Assembly (NCBI GenBank): GCA_946480015.1
Contig: CAMLIL010000014.1
Coordinates: forward strand, 1 to 64,000
Length of the DNA stretch: 64,000 nt
Reading direction: 5' to 3'
From: an uncultured Oxalobacteraceae bacterium
Lineage (GTDB): Bacteria; Pseudomonadota; Gammaproteobacteria; Burkholderiales; Burkholderiaceae
Positions 28,900 through 35,601 of the stretch are shown here, one piece after another. The notes beneath the pieces were generated by a model that was not told where the DNA came from, made no database searches, and was given only the letters and a program-made list of their open reading frames with translations. The translations under genes and the position numbers were made by a program. How positions within the stretch are numbered: the stretch's first letter is position 1; every line of letters begins with the position of its first letter.

Positions 28900-29446
28900 A
28901 GCGCTCCGCGAAGGTTTTACGGAATTTCATCACCTTGGGCGCCACCACGAAGGCGCAATAGCCCTGCATGGGGTGCTGGCGGAAGTAATTCTGGTGGTAG
29001 TCCTCGGCCTTGTACCAGGTCTGGGCCGGCAGCACTTCGGTGACGATGGGCGCATCCCACACGCCCGCCATTTCGCCGATGACCTGGCGCGCGGTGGCTT
29101 CCTGTTCCGGCGAGGTGCAAAAAATTGCTGAGCGGTACTGAGTGCCGACATCGTTGCCCTGGCGGTTCAGGGTGGTGGGATCGTGGATGGTGAAGAAAAT
29201 TTCCAGCAAGTCGCGGTAAGCGATCACGGCGGGATCGAAGCTGACCTTGACCACTTCGGCGTGGCCGGTGGTGCCGGCGCACACCTTTTCGTAGCTCGGC
29301 TCGGGGTCCTGCCCGCCCATGTAACCGGACTCGACCTTGATCACCCCGCGCGCCTCCTGATACACCGCTTCCAGGCACCAGAAGCTAACAGCCCGCACCG
29401 AGTATTGCAACCTCAATGCGGGAACCTCCTTTCGCTTCCAAGTCAT
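28892..29446 (-). pseudogene. msrA: msrA 3' part, fused in frame to element sequence; catalytic Cys lost
   Basis: From 29383 leftward this is a normal methionine sulfoxide reductase A of the host, beginning at FWCLEAVYQEARGV and complete to the C-terminus (GYCAFVVAPKVMKF). The open frame extends rightward to an ATG at 29446, but those 21 residues come from the integrated element and place VSFW where MsrA has GCFW, so the catalytic Cys is replaced by Ser. MsrA reduces methionine-S-sulfoxide using that Cys. The ATG at 29446 has no clear ribosome binding site. The missing host 5' end lies at 40939-41019; the element's own replacement start is at 29459 in another frame. Confidence 0.85.
29375..29383. 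other. attL core
   Basis: GCACCAGAA, read on the minus strand TTC TGG TGC, codes for the FWC of the MsrA active site. It is identical to 40945-40953. To its right the element shows GCTA and then ACAGCC, whereas at the right end ACAGCC follows directly, so the homology continues past the core with a 4-base insertion. Confidence 0.85.
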
Positions 29447-29459
29447 TGATTTGGTTCAT
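29385..29459 (-). pseudogene. element-borne replacement msrA 5' end, stopped by a 4-nt insertion
   Basis: An ATG at 29459 has a good ribosome binding site (AGAGGTAG, four bases before). It opens a 24-codon frame that ends VAILGAGC and then TAG. In host MsrA the same region reads TAILGGGC followed by FWC. Deleting the four bases TAGC (29384-29387 on the minus strand) would join GC to FWCLEAV and give a complete MsrA with an element-derived N-terminus. As read, the stop ends translation before the host part. Confidence 0.75.
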
Positions 29460-29488
29460 TTTACTACCTCTGGCGGTGGGTGTTCTTC

Positions 29489-29545
29489 GGGTGAATTTTA
29501 TCAAAAAGCCGTCTCCGATTGGGTGAATTGCCGTAAAATTTACCC
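29489..29545. promoter_or_regulatory. repeated GGGTRAATT motifs between msrA start and integrase
   Basis: GGGTGAATTTTA at 29489-29500, GGGTGAATT at 29521-29529, and GGGTAAATTTTA on the minus strand at 29534-29545. The last two form an inverted pair. They lie between the divergent integrase and replacement-msrA starts and near the left end, so they may bind the integrase arm domain or a regulator. TAAAAT on the minus strand may be the -10 for the replacement msrA start. Confidence 0.5.
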
Positions 29546-29571
29546 AGCAATTAACCCTGGAAGCTTACAAA

Positions 29572-30831
29572 ATGGCAACAATTCCTCGCGGTATCCAAGT
29601 CGTAGAGCATACCAATGCTGATAATAGTATCACCAAAAAATACAGAGTTCGCATTGTTCGCAAAGGCTTCAAAGCAGACCGTCGATTCGACGATCTCCAA
29701 GAAGCAAGCGAATTCTTGAACCTTTCAAAATTGAAGAAAGGTAAAGAAATTATTTTCAACATTACAGAAGAAGAACGACTAAAGAAGCACCAGCAGGAAG
29801 AAGACCCATACAATTATACATTCGGTTATTTTGTAAATCGGTATATCAATGAAGAAGTTCTCTCCAAGCCGATTACAACAGAAATGCAAAAACGAAACAG
29901 AACAAATATTCTTTCATTTTACAAGACAATTCTTAACACAAGCATTGAAAATACGGGTTTGACGTACAAAGAAAAAGAAGAGGAACTCGGAGGACTTGGC
30001 GACAAAAAAGTCCATACCTTTATGAAAGGTTTTGACATTCGCAAAATCAGCAATGTTGATATTAATAGTTATATTAAAGAACGACTAGCAAAAGGATTGA
30101 AAAAATCCTCTGTCGGTCGTGAAATTACGCACATTTCCAATGTTTTTAATAATTTACAAAATATCAGCACTGAGCTTGCAAGCCTTCCCAATCCGTGCTT
30201 GAAATACAATAAAAATTTACTTAAAGATAGAACAACCAAGAAGAAAATAAAAATTACCAAAGAGGAAGAGGAATTAATTTTCAAAAAATTGCAGGAGAAG
30301 AACAACAAAGCAATGTATCAAATTGCAATGATTTCCGCTCTTACTGCACTTCGCAGAAGCGAAATAATTTATCTCACAACGCACCAAATTCACGATAATT
30401 ATATAGAGCTTGAGACAACAAAAACGACTCCAAGGACTGTTTACATAGACAAGCAAGCAAAGGATTTTCTTAACACTTTGAAGCCTGTCACGAGTGACGG
30501 TCGCCTATTTTCCCATACCGTAATGGGGTTCGAAGGAAATTTCCGAAGGTTCTTAGACGACAACAAGCTACAAGGACGCTTTAGTTTCCACGACTTACGC
30601 CGTCTTGCGATTAGTAGAAAAATCGCACAAATCGGTGCAGAAAATTCTGTTTTCATTACTGAATTTTTGGGAATTTCCAATGTCAACAAATTTGAAGAAC
30701 TGCACAATCCCAAGTTGATTTATGCACCAACAACTCAAGCCACCGCACTAAAAAACTTTGGACATACGCTTCCACAGACAACAAAAATATATTTCAACAT
30801 GCCGAATATTGAGATAAAAAAGAAACCATAA
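29572..30831 (+). CDS. tyrosine recombinase (integrase) of the element
   Basis: A protein of 419 residues. A Lys-rich N-terminal arm-binding part, a core-binding region (about 85-215) and a catalytic domain with ALRRSEI (Arg near 260), FHDLRR (His near 340, Arg near 343), NFGHTLPQTTKIYF (His near 397, nucleophile Tyr near 407). The distance from HDLRR to the final GH is longer than usual, with an extra segment FLGISNVNKFEELHNPK. It should catalyse integration and excision at the GCACCAGAA core in msrA. GGAAG lies before the ATG. AT-rich codon use contrasts with the host genes. Confidence 0.93.
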   Translation: MATIPRGIQVVEHTNADNSITKKYRVRIVRKGFKADRRFDDLQEASEFLNLSKLKKGKEIIFNITEEERLKKHQQEEDPYNYTFGYFVNRYINEEVLSKPITTEMQKRNRTNILSFYKTILNTSIENTGLTYKEKEEELGGLGDKKVHTFMKGFDIRKISNVDINSYIKERLAKGLKKSSVGREITHISNVFNNLQNISTELASLPNPCLKYNKNLLKDRTTKKKIKITKEEEELIFKKLQEKNNKAMYQIAMISALTALRRSEIIYLTTHQIHDNYIELETTKTTPRTVYIDKQAKDFLNTLKPVTSDGRLFSHTVMGFEGNFRRFLDDNKLQGRFSFHDLRRLAISRKIAQIGAENSVFITEFLGISNVNKFEELHNPKLIYAPTTQATALKNFGHTLPQTTKIYFNMPNIEIKKKP

Positions 30832-30941
30832 AAGAAGACAATTTTCATAAAAAGTAGTACGCAACGGCAACAATTTTTGATATGATGAGCTATCAGCTAG
30901 AGAAAAAGGCTGACTTCCTCAAACCTTTTGAAAGAAAAATC

Positions 30942-31403
30942 ATGACGACTGTTGCCGAAATTCTCGCAAAAATCGCGAACAAAACTGCTGTTAAAGCCGA
31001 CTTTGACCAACTTGCAAAACTGTATGAAGCAGAAGCCGAGCAAGAAAAGAAAGCGGAAGAAGTGTTCAACAAACTTATTGATACTATCAGCAAAGCGAAG
31101 ATTGACCCCGCTAAACTTTATGCCGCGCTTGCTGAAAAAGAGTTGATTTCGGCTCCAAAAACTTCGGCAAAAAGTGATAAAGTTGTTTTGGTTGAAGAAC
31201 CAATCAAGACAAAAGAAGGTCGTGACAGCACCTTCAAAATTTGGGGCGGTCGTGATTTGAATGCTTTGCAAGGCGAAGCTAAGAAAAATTGGCTGGCTTT
31301 GAAAGCTAAAGGCAAAGACTACTTTATGACCCGCTTCACCGAAGAAGGAAAAAAATACAACGAAGCATTCGGCACCGCTTGGGTTGAAGCATTGTTCAAG
31401 TAA
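30942..31403 (+). CDS. small Lys/Ala-rich protein, unknown function
   Basis: A protein of 153 residues that I do not recognise. The first 90 residues look helical and rich in Ala, Lys and Glu (coiled coil possible); the C-terminal part (FKIWGGRDLNAL...KDYFMTRFTEEGKKY...AWVEALF) is more globular. The ATG at 30942 follows GAAAG; a frame open from 30882 overlaps a TATGAT sequence that looks like a -10 box, so the shorter start is preferred. It has its own terminator and may be a DNA-binding protein by composition only. Confidence 0.7.
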   Translation: MTTVAEILAKIANKTAVKADFDQLAKLYEAEAEQEKKAEEVFNKLIDTISKAKIDPAKLYAALAEKELISAPKTSAKSDKVVLVEEPIKTKEGRDSTFKIWGGRDLNALQGEAKKNWLALKAKGKDYFMTRFTEEGKKYNEAFGTAWVEALFK

Positions 31404-31423
31404 TCAACAAGTTTAATGAAGAA

Positions 31424-31448
31424 GCCCCGAATTTCGGGGCTTTTTTTT
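31424..31448. terminator. rho-independent terminator
   Basis: GCCCCGAA/TTCGGGGC stem followed by eight T. It ends the 30942 gene on the plus strand. The leftward genes at 31453-32642 also converge on it. Confidence 0.9.
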
Positions 31449-31452
31449 CGTC

Positions 31453-31677
31453 TTAATATGCAATCTTTTCATTTAACTTATTGACCTTGAATGCCCGCAT
31501 TTTGTTAATTCTAATAAAAAACATATGCACCGCCGCTTGCAAATTGTCCAAATTATCAACAGAGAGCTTGTCCAAATCTATCGTCAAAAATCTCGTTTCA
31601 ATCTCGTTTTTTATTAAGTTATTCACACAACAATTGACAATATACTTGTTGATAAATTCTTCTTCGTAGTCTTCCAT
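31453..31677 (-). CDS. hypothetical protein, 74 residues
   Basis: An acidic N-terminus (MEDYEEEFINKY) is followed by a mixed helix. There is no recognised domain. It is the last gene of a leftward group of four small genes and starts four bases after the preceding one. Codon use is AT-rich like the rest of the element. Confidence 0.6.
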   Translation of the reverse strand: MEDYEEEFINKYIVNCCVNNLIKNEIETRFLTIDLDKLSVDNLDNLQAAVHMFFIRINKMRAFKVNKLNEKIAY

Positions 31678-31681
31678 AAAA

Positions 31682-32056
31682 TCAAATCCCCCTAAAGTCG
31701 TTTATAAGTTCTTCTTCAATTTGCTCCTCAGTTTTATGACTTTGAATTTTCTTAACCTCCAATAAAATTCTTTGCTCTAACTTCGCCAACAATCCTTTAG
31801 TGTTCCACTTGCTCACTATTTTGCTCAACTGTGTATTGTTGATTGGGTTTCGCTCGTTTAATTCATACAACTCATTGTCAGCATTAAGCAAGTATTCAAG
31901 TATGTCTCTATGTCTCCAACTTAGGACTCTCAATGCTCCAATAAGCACAACATACGACATTTCTTTGTCTTTATTGGTCAAGACGACATACCAACTATTC
32001 GCGCCCTGCTTCTGCTTATTTAGTTCGCTCAATTCTCTATAATCTACTCTTAACAT
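31682..32056 (-). CDS. hypothetical protein, 124 residues
   Basis: No recognised family. The first half (SWYVVLTNKDKEMSYVVLIGALRVLSWRHRDILEYLL) looks like a compact alpha/beta region, the rest is helical and charged. A ribosome binding site AAGGAGA precedes the start. Part of the leftward cargo group 31453-32642. Confidence 0.65.
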   Translation of the reverse strand: MLRVDYRELSELNKQKQGANSWYVVLTNKDKEMSYVVLIGALRVLSWRHRDILEYLLNADNELYELNERNPINNTQLSKIVSKWNTKGLLAKLEQRILLEVKKIQSHKTEEQIEEELINDFRGI

Positions 32057-32077
32057 AACTTCTCCTTATAACTTCAA

Positions 32078-32311
32078 TTATCTTATTAAATTACTTCCCC
32101 AATCAAGAAACGGCTTTCCGAACAGTGCGCCCAAGATAAACCCAACAAAAAACAAGCCAAATATAAATACACAAAAACAACCTATTCTTGCCCCCGCTGC
32201 TTCCTCATATTCGTCATTTATCTTCTTGATCAACGCATGTTCTGCGTCTTCTGTTACTTCACTTAATTCCGTTCTTGCTTCCAGCAATCTCTCATAATGT
32301 GATTTAGTCAT
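32078..32311 (-). CDS. small membrane protein, 77 residues
   Basis: A charged helical N-terminal half (about 40 residues) is followed by one hydrophobic helix (IGCFCVFIFGLFFVGFILGALFG) and a short end. Function unknown. It overlaps the gene upstream by eight bases, so the two are likely translated together. Confidence 0.62.
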   Translation of the reverse strand: MTKSHYERLLEARTELSEVTEDAEHALIKKINDEYEEAAGARIGCFCVFIFGLFFVGFILGALFGKPFLDWGSNLIR

Positions 32312-32642
32312 TATCTAAAGTCTCCCCCAAGCTCACAAGAATTTCTATTAAGTCGTCAAAGCCCTGGCCACTCAAATCTAGGAGATATTCCTTTCTCTTC
32401 CCTATATCTTTCCTCATGCTACCAACTGACTTCTCAAGAATATTTATAAAGTCGTCAAATTCATGAACACCGACCCCAAACAGCTTTTTCTTCCTATCTT
32501 CTATATCGCTCTGCATACCCTTAACCAGTTTCTCTAACTTCAACACACAGCCAGCAATATCAACAATATGCTCGTGTCTCTCCTGCACTCCCAACAATAT
32601 CTCCATTACTTCCAAGTCCGTCAATTCTTCATTATTTTTCAT
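32304..32642 (-). CDS. helical protein with internal repeat, 112 residues
   Basis: It contains a segment repeated two to three times: GVHEFDDFINILEKSVGSM and GQGFDDLIEILVSLGETL are clear copies, and a region near residue 18 is a weaker one. Predicted all-helical, with charged coils between copies. It is first in the leftward group and directly precedes the small membrane protein. Function unknown. Confidence 0.62.
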   Translation of the reverse strand: MKNNEELTDLEVMEILLGVQERHEHIVDIAGCVLKLEKLVKGMQSDIEDRKKKLFGVGVHEFDDFINILEKSVGSMRKDIGKRKEYLLDLSGQGFDDLIEILVSLGETLDND

Positions 32643-32779
32643 TTCGTCAATCTCCTTTTATTTCTACTATTTTCCTAAATATTCACGCAATGTCAATGTG
32701 TGCTCCGATATCCACTTTTATCATTTACTTGATTTCATATTAAAAATTCTTAATATAAATATTGAGTAGGCGAGCCAAC

Positions 32780-32851
32780 CCAAAACTCTAACTTTCGTTA
32801 GATTTTGGACTCGCAAGGGATACTCCCTTGACCCTTATAGGTTTCACCTAT
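32780..32851. other. candidate origin of transfer (three stacked hairpins)
   Basis: Three inverted repeats stand in a row just before the mobilization operon: CCAAAA(C)TCTAAC/GTTAGATTTTGG at 32780-32808, CAAGGGA/TCCCTTG with loop TAC at 32814-32830, and ATAGGT/ACCTAT with loop TTC at 32837-32851. Such a cluster beside relaxase genes is typical of an oriT. The nick position cannot be assigned. Confidence 0.6.
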
Positions 32852-32880
32852 GACCGTATAGAAAAAGGAGATAAAAGAGA

Positions 32881-33519
32881 ATGAACGAGAAGATATTGAA
32901 CTATGTTGAAACCGACGAACTAAAGATAAACGAAAACCCTTTCGCTGAAAGCGAGGTATTTTTGTCTAACGACAATCAAAGCGATATAGAGAGGGACTTA
33001 TATAAATTGATTGAAGAAACGATAAGAGAGCAATACGAAGAAGCTTTAGACGCAACAACGACCTTTATAGAAGAAGAGGAAGGGAAAGAACTGCGAAACA
33101 TTAAACTATATTTTACAAAAGACGAAAACAATAATTATTTAGCCTGGGCGAACTACTCAAAAAACTCAATCACTTTCAATCTATCAAAATGCTATAAGCC
33201 ACAAATTCTCAAAGCTGCCATTCACGAAATCTCACATTTGATTGTCGGAAAATATTTGAGCAAAAGGCTTTCCCATTCTTTAGAGTTTGCGATTATTTGC
33301 TATTGCATACAATACAAAACAAAAATAAGAACTGAAGATTTTTTCACTTCTTATGATATTAGGGAAGAAATAAGCAAGCCATTTTTAAAGATAAATTTCG
33401 CAGAGTTTGATTATTTCATACAGTGTATCAACTGGAATTCGTTACAAGAACTTGCCGAAAAATCCAAAATACTCGCAGACGAGATCAGGAAAAACTCTGT
33501 CCCGCTGAACTTATTTTGA
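32881..33519 (+). CDS. SprT-like putative zinc metallopeptidase
   Basis: A protein of 212 residues. HEISH (residues 115-119) is followed 13 residues later by SHSLEF, whose His at about 132 can be the third zinc ligand. This spacing fits SprT-like metallopeptidases. The N-terminal 60 residues are acidic. It is the first gene after the candidate oriT and would be among the first to be made in a new host, where some elements place anti-restriction or establishment proteins. Its role is not known. GGAG precedes the start. Confidence 0.65.
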   Translation: MNEKILNYVETDELKINENPFAESEVFLSNDNQSDIERDLYKLIEETIREQYEEALDATTTFIEEEEGKELRNIKLYFTKDENNNYLAWANYSKNSITFNLSKCYKPQILKAAIHEISHLIVGKYLSKRLSHSLEFAIICYCIQYKTKIRTEDFFTSYDIREEISKPFLKINFAEFDYFIQCINWNSLQELAEKSKILADEIRKNSVPLNLF

Positions 33520-33545
33520 GACAAAAAAACTACAGGAAAATATTT

Positions 33546-33863
33546 ATGATAAAAAACAAAACTTACATACCATTACAGAACGAAGCAGCAAACAAATTTC
33601 TGGACACAAAAGCAAAACTCGGTTTCAAGAAAAATGTGAAGTTCGTCAATGCGATTGCAAACGGCGACTATGTTTACATAAATTTATATCGTGAGATTTA
33701 TAGACAAATCGCAATGCAAGGGAACAATTTGAACCAAATTGCAAGACACACGAACACAGAAAAGAAGATTGACAATTACGCGATTGAGCTACTTGAAGAG
33801 ATTAGAAATAGCCAAAAAATAATATTAAAACAATTGAGAAATTATGATAATTACGAACTTTAA
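33546..33863 (+). CDS. MobC-like relaxosome accessory protein
   Basis: A protein of 105 residues. The segment QGNNLNQIARHTNTEKKID and the following ELLEEIRNSQ are characteristic of MobC-family proteins, which help the relaxase open the DNA at oriT. The ATG at 33546 follows AGGAAAA. Its end overlaps the relaxase start by 20 bases, the usual mobC-mobA arrangement. Confidence 0.78.
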   Translation: MIKNKTYIPLQNEAANKFLDTKAKLGFKKNVKFVNAIANGDYVYINLYREIYRQIAMQGNNLNQIARHTNTEKKIDNYAIELLEEIRNSQKIILKQLRNYDNYEL

Positions 33864-35076
33864 AAACAACGGGAGTGCGGACGGTGCGGTAAATTATATT
33901 TTATCAATGCACGATCACGAAGGGAAATTGCGGAGCGTTAAGCCGAAAATCTTAGAGGGCGATCCAGACCTAACGAAAGATATTTGCAAGCAATTCTGTT
34001 CGCATTTCAAGAATAAAACTGTCTCAGGTGTAATCTCATTTAGAGACGACGAACAGCCAACAGACGAGCAAAAACGCGAAACAATCGCACACTTCAAGAA
34101 GACATTTTTACACGGACTAGAAGACAGAATAAATGTGTTTTTTGTTGAACACAATGACAAGAACAACTGTGAAATCCACTATGTAATTAATAGAGTTGAT
34201 TTATCCAATGGGAAATACATAAATCCTTTTAGCCCTGGAGAACAGACCAAAAATTTAATGAAGTTGTTTAGCGCCGACTTAAACAACAAGTTCGGCTTTA
34301 AGCAAGTAGAGGAAAAACCACTCAAAACAAAATACTCGCAAAATGAGATGAAGTGTTTAAGGAAAGAAAGACACGGAATAAAAAATCTCAAGACTAAGAA
34401 ATCGATTGACAGTGCTCTAAATGATTTAGTCAAGTCTGGTGAAATAACGAATCGCAAGGAACTAGTAGAATTTCTAAAAGAAGAGGGATACATAATTGCA
34501 AGAAAAGGTGAGGATTATCTAAGTATTGAGAACCCCAACGGCGGGCGAAATATTCGTTTTCGTGGAGGAATTTTTGCAGAAAATAACGGCTTAGATTACA
34601 AAGAAGTCAAAGAGTTAGCAAACCAAAAACCGAGGTTCTCAAGTCAGGAGACAAGCGAAAAATTGCTTGCAATCGTTGCAAAGCGAAGCGAATACAACAA
34701 TAAAAGGTATGGCAGTAAGAAGCTAGAACTGCCAACAAAAAAAGCGCCCGAAGTCAAGAGCGCACCAGCTACAGCACCGCAACAGCCGGTTACCGAGCCG
34801 ATTAACTCTTCCCCTGGCACAGCCCCAATTCTTCCCAAAGCCGCTACTAGCAAGGCTTCTACAGACAATCCCGAGCCGACTGGCGGTAACTCGGTTAATG
34901 CTGGTTTGGCTGGTGCTCAAAGTGCTTACGACAGTGCATTAGCGAAGCTTAGAAATGCCAAATCTCACATTGAGCGAATACGAGCACAACAAGAACTATT
35001 TAGAGCAAAGCTCGCTCTAGACAATGCACAAGAAGCAGATTTAGAACAGAAAAATAAAATTAAGGTGAAGATATGA
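33844..35076 (+). CDS. relaxase (mobilization nuclease, HEN/MOBP-like)
   Basis: A protein of 410 residues. The N-terminus has SADGAVNYILSMHD, with a candidate nucleophile Tyr at 17. The metal motif is HNDKNNCEIHYVINRVDL (His103, Glu110, His112), comparable with the HEN motif of ColE1 MbeA but with His as the third residue. Residues from about 280 on are Pro/Ala/Thr-rich, then helical. It nicks oriT and leads the strand into the recipient. It overlaps MobC upstream and the 35073 gene downstream (4 bases). Confidence 0.85.
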   Translation: MIITNFKNNGSADGAVNYILSMHDHEGKLRSVKPKILEGDPDLTKDICKQFCSHFKNKTVSGVISFRDDEQPTDEQKRETIAHFKKTFLHGLEDRINVFFVEHNDKNNCEIHYVINRVDLSNGKYINPFSPGEQTKNLMKLFSADLNNKFGFKQVEEKPLKTKYSQNEMKCLRKERHGIKNLKTKKSIDSALNDLVKSGEITNRKELVEFLKEEGYIIARKGEDYLSIENPNGGRNIRFRGGIFAENNGLDYKEVKELANQKPRFSSQETSEKLLAIVAKRSEYNNKRYGSKKLELPTKKAPEVKSAPATAPQQPVTEPINSSPGTAPILPKAATSKASTDNPEPTGGNSVNAGLAGAQSAYDSALAKLRNAKSHIERIRAQQELFRAKLALDNAQEADLEQKNKIKVKI

Positions 35077-35492
35077 GAAAAAAAATTCTAGGGCTACTAC
35101 AACAAAAAATGACCATAGACCAGAGATTAAGCTCTTGGAAATTTGACAGCAATACAGTGCTTACAAGAATAAAGCTACTTCGTGAAAAATGGGCAATTGA
35201 AAAAGAGCTTGACTTGTATTCACTGGAAGAAATATTCACAGCTATCAACTACGAGCAACTAAAGCGCCACATGGAAAAACGGAGATTAAGAAAAATATTA
35301 ATGATTGAAAATTATGAAAAGGAAGAGCAGGAAGAACGAGAACTGATTGAAGGCAAACTAAAAAATATGGCACTCATAGAATTATATTTTATTTTCTGCA
35401 CTATGAACCGCGCCCATTACCATAGCTTCCTAGAGTTAGGAGCTAACACTACACGAGCGAATAAGGTAAATTTTCACAAAAAGCTTAAATGA
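35073..35492 (+). CDS. hypothetical helical protein of the mob operon
   Basis: A charged, helical protein of 139 residues (REKWAIEKELDLYSLEEIF...KEEQEERELIEGKL) without a recognised domain. It is coupled to the relaxase by a 4-base overlap and closes the operon before the terminator at 35515. A relaxase partner, as with MbeB/MbeD-type proteins, is possible from position only. Confidence 0.6.
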   Translation: MRKKILGLLQQKMTIDQRLSSWKFDSNTVLTRIKLLREKWAIEKELDLYSLEEIFTAINYEQLKRHMEKRRLRKILMIENYEKEEQEERELIEGKLKNMALIELYFIFCTMNRAHYHSFLELGANTTRANKVNFHKKLK

Positions 35493-35514
35493 GATTATAC
35501 GCAAAATGAAAAAA

Positions 35515-35540
35515 AGCCAAGATTTTAATCTTGGCTCTTT
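35515..35540 (+). terminator. rho-independent terminator of the mob operon
   Basis: A 10-base stem AGCCAAGATT/AATCTTGGCT with a 2-base loop, followed by CTTT. A-run on the other side. Confidence 0.8.
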
Positions 35541-35601
35541 ACTTTAACGAAAATTCTTTTATATTATAAGTTCTCACACAGACAATTAAAAGGATTTCAA
35601 A

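Noticed and set aside
29385..29387. TAG read-through or recoding at the msrA junction
   Set aside because: After TAG the frame does not continue into MsrA, since the 4-nt insertion also shifts the frame; read-through alone would not restore the protein.
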